A DNA stretch of 15,059 bases from Willaertia magna. Its lineage: Eukaryota; Heterolobosea; Eutetramitea; Acrasida; Naegleriidae. Under the pieces are notes generated by a model. That model had not been told where the DNA came from. It worked only from the letters and a program-made list of their open reading frames with translations, and made no database searches. The stretch spans positions 1-15,059 of the forward strand of contig CADWAF010000720.1 in NCBI GenBank assembly GCA_902984215.1, given 5' to 3'. Shown piece after piece: positions 1-8,439 of this stretch (position 1 is its first letter; the number at the start of each line of letters is the position of its first letter). Both the position numbers and the translations under genes were made by a program.

Positions 1-31
1 CATCTTCTACTATTTGAACTATTTATAATTA
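1..31. repeat. 31-bp direct repeat, copy at the window edge
   Basis: Bases 1-31 are identical to 11770-11800. The match stops at base 32 (t here, c at 11801). In the second location the repeat lies directly beside the truncated end of the receptor array. The left border is unknown because the window begins here, so the true repeat may be longer. The remaining sequence up to 222 is AT-rich non-coding DNA that should hold the 5' UTR and promoter of the gene at 223. Confidence 0.85.
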
Positions 32-222
32 TTGGACAGCTTCATTTATAATCTTCTTCTCTTAAAAAGGATATTGCTTAGTTCTGAGTCAATCAACAAG
101 AAAAGAAGTTTGTCAACAATCAACAATTTCCTTATTTGCAAAATTCAAAATTATCTTTAACATTGTTTTTAAATATAAAGTCATCTTGTAATCTTTAACA
201 AAACAAAATAAAGAATATAAAC

Positions 223-1347
223 ATGAAGCGTTGGTTAAGCTTAACTGTCCTTTTGCTAGTTTTAATATTGTGTGCAACCTTAATACTCTGTCAAAGAGAT
301 TACAACAAGAACAACAACAACAATAGCGGAAACAAAGCTGATTCTAGCAAAGACAAGGACACAAAATCTACCTATAGTACTGATAGTGAGGATGAATTCT
401 TAATGGATGAGGGAGATCCAGTAGAGGTAGACGATGATACACCACCTGAATATTCACCATATAATTATTATACCAACTTACTTGATAAAGATTTAAAGTT
501 CTTAAAACATTATGGTCAAATGTGTAAGAATGGTAAAGAAAAGTATGCTGATTTAGCAAAGGCGTATGCAAATAATTTGGCAAGCCATGCAGCAAACCTC
601 TATAAATATAGAAACTACGCTCCAGCTTCTCAAAGAGCATACATTGTAAGAGTTTATGAATATTCCAAACGTGTAGTAGAAGTTGCTAAAGTTAAAAACT
701 GGGATGGTTATTTGTACTATGTAGATATCACAACTGAATACTTTAGAAAAGTAGTAGTTGCAGAACAAATAAGTACTGTATATCCACAAAGTTATGGTGT
801 TGCTTATCCAAATTATGGTTATGGCTATGGTTCAGGTTATGCTCCAGGTTATGGTTATGTTAATAATGCTTATGGTGGTTATGGTTATCCTGGTTATGGT
901 GCTGGATATGGAGGATATGGTGGTTACCCTGTTGCAGCAGCTGGTTATGGTGCAGCTTATCCTGCAGCAGCTGGTGGTTATGCTCCAAATTATGCAGCAG
1001 CAGCTAACTTGGCAGCTAATCCTTATGTCCAAAATATTATAAGTCCTGGAGTTAATCAATATGCAGCACCATTGGTCAAAGTTGACCAACCAAATAGCAA
1101 TAGTGCCAACAATAATGCTAATAACAACAATAACGTAAATAAACCAACAACGACAACAACAGTAACTCCAACAAGTAATACAGCAGCTCCAAAGCCTGAA
1201 GATCCAAAACAAAATGATAATTCATCTAAGGCACCAAGTATGAATAACACCGATGCTAAAGTTGAAGCTTATATGGATGACAGTCACATGGCCACAGTAG
1301 GAGATGAAAATCCATTCACATTTGAAGCTCTCGTTCAAGTAATCTAA
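223..1347 (+). CDS. Secreted or type II membrane protein with Tyr/Gly/Ala-rich tract
   Basis: The 374-residue product is not recognised as a member of a named family. Residues 1-23 form a classic signal peptide or signal anchor: MKRW, then a long Leu/Val/Ile run ending LILC. An acidic, Asn/Ser/Asp-rich stretch follows (about 26-75). Residues 80-185 look helical, are rich in Tyr, Lys and Ala, and hold the only cysteine (C101) after the signal. Residues 190-265 are a low-complexity tract of GYG, GGY and YAAA steps, and 290-345 are Asn/Thr/Pro-rich. The C-terminus is acidic and Phe-containing. The layout suggests an exported, self-associating structural or surface protein; this is inference from composition. 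The start is the first ATG after an AT-rich leader. The stop is TAA, and an AT-rich 254-bp gap separates it from the next gene. Confidence 0.8.
   Translation: MKRWLSLTVLLLVLILCATLILCQRDYNKNNNNNSGNKADSSKDKDTKSTYSTDSEDEFLMDEGDPVEVDDDTPPEYSPYNYYTNLLDKDLKFLKHYGQMCKNGKEKYADLAKAYANNLASHAANLYKYRNYAPASQRAYIVRVYEYSKRVVEVAKVKNWDGYLYYVDITTEYFRKVVVAEQISTVYPQSYGVAYPNYGYGYGSGYAPGYGYVNNAYGGYGYPGYGAGYGGYGGYPVAAAGYGAAYPAAAGGYAPNYAAAANLAANPYVQNIISPGVNQYAAPLVKVDQPNSNSANNNANNNNNVNKPTTTTTVTPTSNTAAPKPEDPKQNDNSSKAPSMNNTDAKVEAYMDDSHMATVGDENPFTFEALVQVI
790..1020 (+). repeat. Imperfect Gly/Tyr/Ala codon repeats inside the exported-protein gene
   Basis: This part of the gene is built from short imperfect units dominated by ggt, tat and gca codons, giving the protein steps GYGYG, GGYGGY and AAAGYGAAYPAAA. 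The units are degenerate, so it is a low-complexity coding tract and not a clean microsatellite. Such tracts tend to change length between strains. Confidence 0.75.
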
Positions 1348-1601
1348 GAAGCTGTCAAGTACTATTTTGAGAGCAATAAAAAAGTTTGTGTGAAAATAAA
1401 AATGTACAATTTTGTTACTACTTTCTAAAATTTTTAACTTTAATGGTACTGTCTATCCGCGATTGTTATATTATTAGAATTCCATTCGTATTAATATTAT
1501 TGAAATAATAAAAAATAGTTGATGCTTAATAAAGGATTATAAATAAGTAATTTGAATATATCTAATATAATAAATTTGACAAGTGAAGGTGCTAAAAACA
1601 C

Positions 1602-2204
1602 ATGTGTGAGAAATTTGTTAGGTCACCAGATATAAAAAAAGCAATAATTAAACTCTCTTGCATGAAATCATCAATTGTTTCTACGGGCAATACAAATTCT
1701 ACTAAAATAAAGCAATTTCATATTGTAGATAATCCCTTAAAAAAACGTAAAAGAAGAATTGATATACCTAAAGAAACATTGTTGCACTACAGTCACAATT
1801 ATTCTCAAAAAGAAACCTGTGAAATATTGCACATTTCTATCAGCACTTTGAAAAGAAAGTTTTCACTCTATTTCCCTGAATTAGACAGATGGCCTTATAA
1901 TGTTGTCCAACAACAAAATTTAAATCAAAAAAAGTCTAATTCAAATGATTACATAGATAGTAATTCCTCCAATTCTCTTTCTTCATTTCCAAGTAATGAC
2001 AATAGTCCATCAATAAAAGCAGCAATTGACACACAAAAAAGTGACTGGATTGTCAGTAGTGAAGGAAAAGGGAATGAAGTTACTTCCATTAATAAAAATT
2101 GTATTTCCTTCCTTTTAAATAAGGAAATGATTGCTGAAGTAAATATTAGTGAAGATACACTTAAACATTTATCACAACTATTTTCACAACATCCAATAGC
2201 TTAG
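1602..2204 (+). CDS. Small RWP-RK-like DNA-binding protein
   Basis: The 200-residue product has a basic patch (KKRKRR, about 47-52) followed by a segment at 53-101 resembling the RWP-RK domain. It has an IPKETL helix, a helix-turn-helix-like stretch (KETCEILHISISTLKRKF) and then RWPY at 96-99. RWP-RK proteins are transcription factors of plants and amoebae. Here the RWPY half is present, but the following residues are NVV, so the RK half of the signature is absent. The rest is Ser/Asn/Gln-rich linker (105-150) and a C-terminal segment that may form an amphipathic helix (about 165-195). A nuclear regulator is the likely role. The gene converges tail to tail with the minus-strand gene ending at 2242, leaving about 37 bp between stops. 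Family assignment is from motif memory and is moderate. Confidence 0.6.
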   Translation: MCEKFVRSPDIKKAIIKLSCMKSSIVSTGNTNSTKIKQFHIVDNPLKKRKRRIDIPKETLLHYSHNYSQKETCEILHISISTLKRKFSLYFPELDRWPYNVVQQQNLNQKKSNSNDYIDSNSSNSLSSFPSNDNSPSIKAAIDTQKSDWIVSSEGKGNEVTSINKNCISFLLNKEMIAEVNISEDTLKHLSQLFSQHPIA

Positions 2205-2241
2205 TAATAAAAAATATAAAAGTATTATTTAATACCTGTTT

Positions 2242-3534
2242 TTACCAATATTCTGTTGTTAAGGTTCTAATTCTCGAAGGGTTGCCAAAAGGGCAAACAT
2301 CTTCTCCAGAACTTAATTCCTTAAATTTTTCATTATTTGTATCATGAAAATGATATAACCAAAATATTCTATCAAATCTTTTTAATAAATTCCATTCATA
2401 ATGGTAATCTTCAAATAAATTAGGACAAACTTGTAATAACTTAGAAACAAACATATCTAATTCAGTATGTGTTCTAAACACAATGGCATTATTTTGTGTC
2501 CTTTTTAATGTTACTTTCAATGCTTTTTCTGCACTTTGCAAAGCACTTTTCACAAAAGAGCCAAAAGGATTAGTTTCGGAATAATGAGTAATGGAAAAGA
2601 ACATTTCACAAGCGCCATCACCTTTCAACTTTAACTCTTGTATTAAATCATATATAGCGCCACTTTTTGGAAATTCATAATTCATTAAAGCTAAAATATT
2701 TTCAATAAATATTTGACTATTGTAATGATGAGAATGATAATGTTTAGAAAGATTACAATCTACAATAAGTTTAGAAACTTTTGGAATAACTTCATCCAAA
2801 TTAGCTAAAGTACTTAATTCTGGAATATCACTTGCAAGATAAGCCGCAGTTGAGTAACATCTTTTAGGAATACAAAGAGAAGTAATTGAATCTAATTCAA
2901 ATAACCAAGGACCTATCAACAAGGCTGGCTTAATATGAATATGTTGTTTGTTATCGGTAAATGATTTATCTACCCTAAACTTTGCAATAACTGGATTACA
3001 GTATTTTCTAAAAGAAACATTATTTTCTCTTTGAGTTAACAATAAGAATCTAACCTTAACTTTGTTTGGGATTTTCATATATTCATTTTCCGATTCTTTT
3101 TTAATTTCTTCAGCTGTAAAGACTATATCTTCATCATTACTTTCTAAAATAGTAATATTGGTTGGTTCTTGTTTTATTAAAATACTTTTAAGTTCCCGAT
3201 CTAATTCTAATATATTATTTAATGTATCTAAAGTATTTTCAAAAGAAGTAGAAAGATAATTTGTACTTAAACTTTCCGATTCGTAGAAAGGCTTAATACA
3301 TTGTTTAATTTTATTAATAATTCTTTGTTTTTCTTCTTTTTCTTCTTTATTTAATTGTTCATTATTACTTGTTTCATTTACATTCATTAAAAAACTTAAA
3401 AAACTTGATTCTCTTAATAAAGTAACTCGTTTTGAAATTTTCTTTAATATTGTAACCTCTTGGTCAGTAAAGACATTTTTTAAAGTTAAATCAACTAACG
3501 GATTGTCATTCTCTGCATTGGATGTATATTTCAT
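2242..3534 (-). CDS. Permuted NlpC/P60 (LRAT-like) fold protein, probable pseudoenzyme
   Basis: The 430-residue product has no signal peptide. Residues 1-155 are charged and helical. The middle has features of permuted papain-like (NlpC/P60, LRAT-type) proteins: a His-containing strand leading into KPALLIGPWLFEL (202-214, with H200 just upstream), then SLCIPK (219-224), and about 50 residues on YNSQIFIENIL (271-281). In that family the last motif normally reads N-C-(Q/E)-x-F, with Cys as nucleophile. Here it reads NSQ (S273, codon AGT), so thiol catalysis should be lost. The C-terminal third (about 305-425) has conserved-looking FRTHTELDMFV and CPFGNPS motifs of unknown role. The fold call is inference. 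The start at 3534 lies inside the 5' end of the divergent gene at 3503, by 32 bp. Confidence 0.6.
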   Translation of the reverse strand: MKYTSNAENDNPLVDLTLKNVFTDQEVTILKKISKRVTLLRESSFLSFLMNVNETSNNEQLNKEEKEEKQRIINKIKQCIKPFYESESLSTNYLSTSFENTLDTLNNILELDRELKSILIKQEPTNITILESNDEDIVFTAEEIKKESENEYMKIPNKVKVRFLLLTQRENNVSFRKYCNPVIAKFRVDKSFTDNKQHIHIKPALLIGPWLFELDSITSLCIPKRCYSTAAYLASDIPELSTLANLDEVIPKVSKLIVDCNLSKHYHSHHYNSQIFIENILALMNYEFPKSGAIYDLIQELKLKGDGACEMFFSITHYSETNPFGSFVKSALQSAEKALKVTLKRTQNNAIVFRTHTELDMFVSKLLQVCPNLFEDYHYEWNLLKRFDRIFWLYHFHDTNNEKFKELSSGEDVCPFGNPSRIRTLTTEYW

Positions 3535-4774
3535 AATACCACCTTCTTCTTCTAAAAATATTTTAAATTTATTTTATAATTATATAGAAAATAAATTTAA
3601 TGAAAAAGAAAAACAAATTGTAAAGGAATTATCACTAATTTATATAGAAAATACAAAAATAATTCTTTTACAACAAATTAAAAAATATAATTTTTTAAAT
3701 AATACATTTAATTCTTTACAAAAAACAGATAATAAATCTTTTATTAATTTAACTTTAACTTTAATTAAAGAATATACAATAAATTTTAATTTATACAATG
3801 AATATTTATTATTTATAATAATTTATACACAATACAGTACATATTTAAATAAATATATATCTAAAATTATAAATCTTAATGATCTTTACAATAATTTATT
3901 TATTAAAGAAATGCCTCAAGTAACGCCAGTAGTTAGTGTTATCTATTTCCTTTCCAGATTACCTAGATATAGAATTTTATTTGGTGAAATGCAAAAGCAA
4001 ATAACGTTTTTACTTTTAAATAAAGAAGAAATAAATAAAGAAGAAGATGAAATGAATAAAAAAGAAATAAATTTACAATTAGATGACATGTTATTGTTTT
4101 TTGAAGAGAAATTAAGATTTTTTGATAATCAGTGGAAAGAATATCCATTTGATTGTATAGAAAATAATTTTAAAATATTTGTAAGAAATTTTAAATTGTT
4201 AAATAATTATAGTAATAGTTATTGTTTGTATAATAATAATAATATTCTTTACAAAAATGGAAAAGTTTTACCAAAAATTTTAGCAACAAGTTTTCCAATT
4301 GAATTTCACTTTACAATAAAGAAAAAGTTAATGTTATTTAATTACAATAAAATTGATAAAATAGAAAAGAATGGATTATTTATTTTACTTGAAAATTTTA
4401 TAGTTTTAAATAAAAATACAAATAATTTACAATTTTCTTTATACGCTGGAAAATATGAATTATTAGATGAAAATGAAAGTTATAAACAATTAAATGTTAC
4501 ATTTAAAAATGTAAAGATTTTAGGATTTACAAAAATTTTACAAGAATCAAAAAAATTTAAATATACTTTACAATTATTTAGCAATAAAAATACAATTATA
4601 TTTATTAAGGAAAATAAAACTTTTAAAATTATATTCAATTCAACAAATAAATGTATAAGAGTTTGGAATTTAATTGTAAAACAAAGAGAATTAGAAATGA
4701 GAAATATTTGTAAAGAATTATTTAAAAATGGTATTATTCCACAACAATTATGTGACATTTCATTTAATTTATAA
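3503..4774 (+). CDS. DH-PH-type Rho guanine nucleotide exchange factor
   Basis: The 423-residue product reads as a Dbl-homology plus pleckstrin-homology pair. Residues 37-65 (EKQIVKELSLIYIENTK...) match the first DH helix, which carries an E-L...T/N pattern. Residues 100-163 run from YNEYLLF to LSRLPRYRILFGEM, corresponding to the conserved P-x-R-x-x-R-Y-x-L-L helix. Residues about 270-395 have PH-type strands and end in a helix with the conserved Trp (W388 in CIRVWNLIV). Such proteins load GTP onto Rho/Rac GTPases at membranes and drive actin changes. The coding sequence is extremely AT-rich and Ile/Leu/Asn/Lys-rich. The start is uncertain. The first in-frame ATG (3503) lies inside the divergent neighbour's coding sequence, and the next is inside the DH domain, so a short upstream exon or a lost 5' end is possible. 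A possible acceptor (tatatag) ends at 3587. Confidence 0.6.
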   Translation: MSFSALDVYFIIPPSSSKNILNLFYNYIENKFNEKEKQIVKELSLIYIENTKIILLQQIKKYNFLNNTFNSLQKTDNKSFINLTLTLIKEYTINFNLYNEYLLFIIIYTQYSTYLNKYISKIINLNDLYNNLFIKEMPQVTPVVSVIYFLSRLPRYRILFGEMQKQITFLLLNKEEINKEEDEMNKKEINLQLDDMLLFFEEKLRFFDNQWKEYPFDCIENNFKIFVRNFKLLNNYSNSYCLYNNNNILYKNGKVLPKILATSFPIEFHFTIKKKLMLFNYNKIDKIEKNGLFILLENFIVLNKNTNNLQFSLYAGKYELLDENESYKQLNVTFKNVKILGFTKILQESKKFKYTLQLFSNKNTIIFIKENKTFKIIFNSTNKCIRVWNLIVKQRELEMRNICKELFKNGIIPQQLCDISFNL

Positions 4775-4779
4775 ATATT

Positions 4780-4814
4780 AAACTACATGTATATTACAAC
4801 AAACTACATGTATA
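4780..4814. repeat. Short direct repeat between convergent gene ends
   Basis: The 14-mer aaactacatgtata occurs at 4780-4793 and again at 4801-4814. Each copy contains the palindrome acatgt. It sits in the short space between the stop of the exchange-factor gene and the stop of the antiporter gene. It could take part in 3' end formation or be chance in AT-rich DNA. Confidence 0.6.
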
Positions 4815-4842
4815 CATTACTAATTATATAAAATTAATCTAT

Positions 4843-7623
4843 TTAAAACTCATCTTCACTATTATTTACAGTGCTTTCCTCTATCTCTGCATAAGAACTA
4901 GATTGTGTTGAAAAATCTTCACTAACTACCACTTCTTCCTCTCTTTCTTCTTCATTAACTCTTAATAAATTAACTTTAGGATTACGTTTCAATGCATTAA
5001 AAGTATTTAAATAATCCAATTTCTTTCTCAATTCATCAATCTTCTCTTTATCTTCACTTTCAATCTCTCTTTCCAAATTAATTTCCCTTTTTAATAAATA
5101 AAAAGCATAAATTAATGATTTTTCTTCATCATGTAATTTTCTAATTAATAATTTCCTAATCCATTTATCTAACCATTTCCATAATCCTTTTAAACGATTA
5201 TCAATTGTATGATTAGTACCTGTAATTATTTGAATAATTTTCATTGTATTATCTATTGATAATCCAAATACTTTTAAGGCAAATTCTATATCTCTTAAAT
5301 GTTCCATTTCTTTATTTCTAATATTTGTGTGACTTTCTAATAAACGAAATAGTATGTATAATAATTTATCATATTCATTGTTATTGTTATTATTAGTAGT
5401 AGTAGTAGTTATTGTGGTTGTTAATGGAGAACCTTCTTTTTGTTCTGCTTGTTGTTCTTTTAATTGTGAATGGTAATGATTCTTTTTCATTCTTATTATA
5501 GCTCGTTCTAACCATTCTTCTAAATTTATTTGATTTAATAATCTTATTAAATAAAATAAATATTCATCATTTGCTGCCCATTCTTCAATTTTAAATTGAA
5601 TATTATTAGAATTTACTGAAGTAATAGTTAATATTCCAAATTGTTGTAATATTTGAAATATTAATTTTTGTTCATCATTTTCTTGTTCTTTATTATTTTC
5701 AATATTAATTATTGTAGCATTTAATTCATTGTTTTGTTCTTCTTGTTGTTGTTGGATAATTAATTTTTGTAAATAATTAAAACAATATTCAATATTTTGA
5801 CAAGTAATTGATAATTGATCTAATTTTAAAGTAGTTAAATATTCTTTCCATTTTAATTTTAATCCTAATATTGTTTGTTTCCTTTTTAAGGCAATAGATT
5901 TATTATTTTTATTATTTTGTTCAATTACTGTTGACATAAATTCTTTATTTCCCTTTTCAAATAGTAATAATAAACTTTTAATTTCTTTAATTGTTAATTT
6001 TACTCGTTGTTTCATTTCCACTTCTCTTTTATAGTTTTTAATTTGGTTCATTGTAACTAAAACAGTTAATTCTTGTTTTTTAATAATATTTCTTTCTGAC
6101 TTTAAAGTTTCTTTTAGTTCTCGTAGGGATTTTTGTGTAGTTGGGATGTGTAATAATTTAATTAAAAAACCTATCGTTCCACCATTTACAAAAATTGTAA
6201 ATAATATAATAAAAATAGTTGCTGTAATAATAACTTCTTTTCTAACCAACGATAGGGGATCTGTTGCTATTACTGGAATAGATAAACATAAACTATTTAC
6301 AATAAATATTTACAATAAATACAAAAATTTTGTAAATAACTTACGCAAATGAATTGACACCCCTTACTCCTCCATAACTAAAAATAAATTGAGATTTTAA
6401 TGAAATTGTTTTTCTCTTTCTTTTCCATTGTATTACATTATAACAAAAAGTTAAAAAGAAAGTAATAATAAATCTATAAAATAAAGTAAATACTAAAGCT
6501 AATAATACAAAAGCAGTATCCCATCCTAAATGTACAATTAATAATGTAGTACCTAAATATAAAAAGACTGATGATTCAAATAGAATCGCAATTACCGTTA
6601 ATGAAGTAACAATTGTTTGGGTATTATCCGAGGTAATATTCCATTTTAAGTAATGACCTAATAATATTCCACTAAATAAAATTGCATACATCCCACTAAC
6701 TAAAATTGAATTACCAATAGTAAATGATGTCACTGCTACAATTATTACAATCATTGGTTCAATTTTTGTGGCAAAAGAAGTAAATTTTGAAAAGAGTATT
6801 CCAATAATTGAGAAAAGAATACCTATAATAAATCCACCTACGCTCATATATAAAAACTTTGCCACAATTAAGAAAAAAACACTTGTATTGAATTGAAAAG
6901 GGTTTTCACTATCTGCCTGAGTTCTAACGGTGTTAAATAAATTAAATAATAAAATTGAGGTAACTCCTTTTAATATAGCTTCACCTTGTACTAAAATACT
7001 TAATGTATTATTAACTGCTGCGTCGTTAAATGCAGCTGACATTAATAATATTTATCAAAATAAATAAATTCATTGTAAAAAAAATACTTACACAAAACCG
7101 CAAAAGGATCTACAGCAGAAATTAAAGCACCAAATAATAAAAATTCAAGTAATTCATATTGATAAGAATATAAACCAGGAATAAAACTAAATCCCCATAA
7201 AGTAAAAGAAATACATAAAGCATTTAATAAAGTTCCTAAAACAGCATAAACTAAAATCAAAATAAAATTACTAAAAAAGACATTTGTATTTAACACATAA
7301 CCACTTTTAAAAATAATTGGTGGAAGTAAAAAATTTAAAAACACATCATTACTAATTAATAAAACATAATCAAATAAATCTTCACTTGATGTAAATCTTA
7401 AAATAATACCAATAATTATACCGATTAAAATAAGTAACGAACTTTCAGGTAAAATTCTTCTTAATGCCATTAAATGATATTTAATGATTGTTAAACTGTA
7501 AAATAATCTACAAAGAAAGATAGTTGTAATGTAACCAATTATTATGTAAATTATATTCATTAAGATTGTTGTTTGCCATCCTGCAATTGGTCCTATAGGT
7601 GTATTGGGAACAAGAATAATCAT
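4843..7623 (-). CDS. Na+/H+ exchanger (NHE/CPA1 family), three exons
   Basis: The gene joins 7623-7092, 7035-6345 and 6292-4843 on the minus strand: 2673 nt, 890 residues. Exon 1 carries membrane helices, FLNFLLPPIIFKSGY (95-109) and SAVDPFAVL (169-177, with the key Asp at 172). Exon 2 carries LVQGEAILKG (E196) and SYGGVRG (397-403, R402). Exon 3 continues as ALCLSIPV... and LFTIFVNGGT (438-447). All are CPA1 signatures of electroneutral Na+/H+ antiport in plasma or endosomal membranes. The usual GESLLND motif reads GEAILKG, so the conserved Asp is Gly (201). About 430 cytosolic residues follow, Gln/Asn/Glu-rich with a Thr/Asn run. They end with a LWKWLDKWIRK segment, resembling the D-x-x-Y/W-x-K/R-P region of organellar NHEs, and an acidic tail. 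The ATG at 7623 is the first in frame after a stop. Confidence 0.85.
6293..6344 (-). other. Intron 2 of the Na+/H+ exchanger, 52 bp
   Basis: On the minus strand the donor is GC|GTAAGT and the acceptor AAATAG|TTTATG. The intron is almost pure A/T and contains an in-frame TAA at the donor. Joining there gives phase-2 continuity, so VNSF-A-LCLSIPV reads straight into the next membrane helix with the family's usual spacing. Other AG acceptors close downstream give the wrong phase. Confidence 0.8.
7036..7091 (-). other. Intron 1 of the Na+/H+ exchanger, 56 bp
   Basis: On the minus strand the donor is TTGT|GTAAGTA and the acceptor TGTCAG|CTGCAT. Removing it gives SAVDPFAVL-S-AFNDAAVNNTL, which keeps exactly 24 residues between the conserved Asp (172) and Glu (196), the spacing seen in NHE1. 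Unspliced reading hits stop codons within the intron. Confidence 0.88.
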
Positions 7624-7877
7624 TTTTCGGGATTGTTCTTCTTTTTTATCATAAATTGGCCAGTTTGTTTATCTGATAAATTAGAGGTATTACCTTTTTA
7701 AAAGTTTAACAATTTAATAATTATTCATTTCATTCACCTTATGAAGCCTTCCTATTACATTGGACAAGGGTTTTGGCGCATTTTTTTTACGATAAAATGT
7801 TTTCAAAAGTATTACATAACGATTTCTGGGATAAATAAATTTTTATAAGCTGTTGACAGTAGCTTATTGATCTATAT
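7624..7877. other. Upstream region of the exchanger gene, no gene seen
   Basis: This AT-rich stretch lies upstream of the exchanger start and should include its promoter and 5' UTR. I see no coding frame, RNA gene or clear promoter motif. Reading back from the ATG at 7623 the frame closes at a TAA (7669-7671) with no earlier ATG. Confidence 0.5.
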
Positions 7878-8156
7878 TTAATAAATTAAAACACCTTCGT
7901 CACAACAAACATAAATATATCCATTAACACTACAATAATCCAATTAAAGTGGAGATCTAATATTACAATTTTCTTTATCTGTAATTTTTTTAATTAACTT
8001 TCCATCTTTATTAAAAGCATAAATTTTTGAACCAATAAAATCGCAAATAAATAAATTTTCATTTGTAAAATCTTAAGTAATTCTCCAAAAAATTTTTAAT
8101 CTTATAAATTTTTTCTTTAAATTTCCATTAATTAAAGTTTTTATAAATTGATGCAA
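7878..8156 (-). pseudogene. NHL-repeat (six-bladed propeller) remnant
   Basis: One minus-strand frame keeps protein-like sequence across two stop codons. It includes FTNENLFICDFIGSKIYAF, then NKDGKLIKKI, then NGYIYVCCDEGVL before the final stop at 7878-7880. The pattern of a hydrophobic strand, C/V-D, a Gly turn, I-x-x-F, D-G-K and then I-Y-V-C-D is typical of NHL blades. In-frame TAA codons interrupt it at 8073-8075 and 7944-7946, and there is no start. No frame change is needed, so decay seems recent or mild. A pseudogene fragment is the simplest reading; stop-codon readthrough is unlikely. Confidence 0.5.
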
Positions 8157-8220
8157 TTAATAGTATTGATTTAAACACACTTTACAAAATGGATAAAAAA
8201 GTAGCAACCTGGATTTGTAG

Positions 8221-8439
8221 GGATTAGATTATAAAATATCTAAAGCAATCCTATTTAATGACGTTGAACATAGTGGTTTTAATGTTACAGCTCCCTTTAA
8301 TTTAAGAAACATAGAATTAATAGTGTCCGCTATTAGATTTATTAATAACACATCTACGATTACAAAAAAAATTGCTAAAAGTGCTTAATATACACTCTTG
8401 AAAACAGAAAGGAATACTACTTTTATTCTTGATGCTTAA
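8221..8439 (+). pseudogene. Unrecognised degenerate coding fragment
   Basis: The frame starting GLDYKISKAILFNDVEHSG runs as protein-like sequence to a TAA at 8386-8388. It continues in the same frame (YTLLKTERNTTFILDA) to TAA at 8437-8439. A TAG precedes it, and a short ATG-led frame just upstream (MDKKVATWIC) may be its former N-terminus, shifted by one base. Internal hydrophobic and charged residues alternate as in a folded protein, but I do not recognise a family. Its end runs into the left arm of the inverted repeat at 8402-8445, so it was probably rearranged. It could be part of a decayed mobile element together with the fragment at 8475-9237. Confidence 0.35.

Noticed and set aside
368..640. 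Minus-strand open frames under the exported-protein gene (also 553-789, 832-1212, 1056-1250) and the plus frame 794-1042
   Set aside because: They are shadows of the repetitive Tyr/Gly/Ala codons in the real frame, with biased low-complexity products and no motif.
6146..6352. Plus-strand frame across the exchanger intron 2
   Set aside because: It lies opposite a well-supported membrane-helix exon and intron; composition is that of the antisense strand.
7878..8156. Alternative genetic code in which TAA is read as an amino acid
   Set aside because: All intact genes in the window end at TAA or other standard stops at sensible positions, and no in-frame TAA interrupts them.
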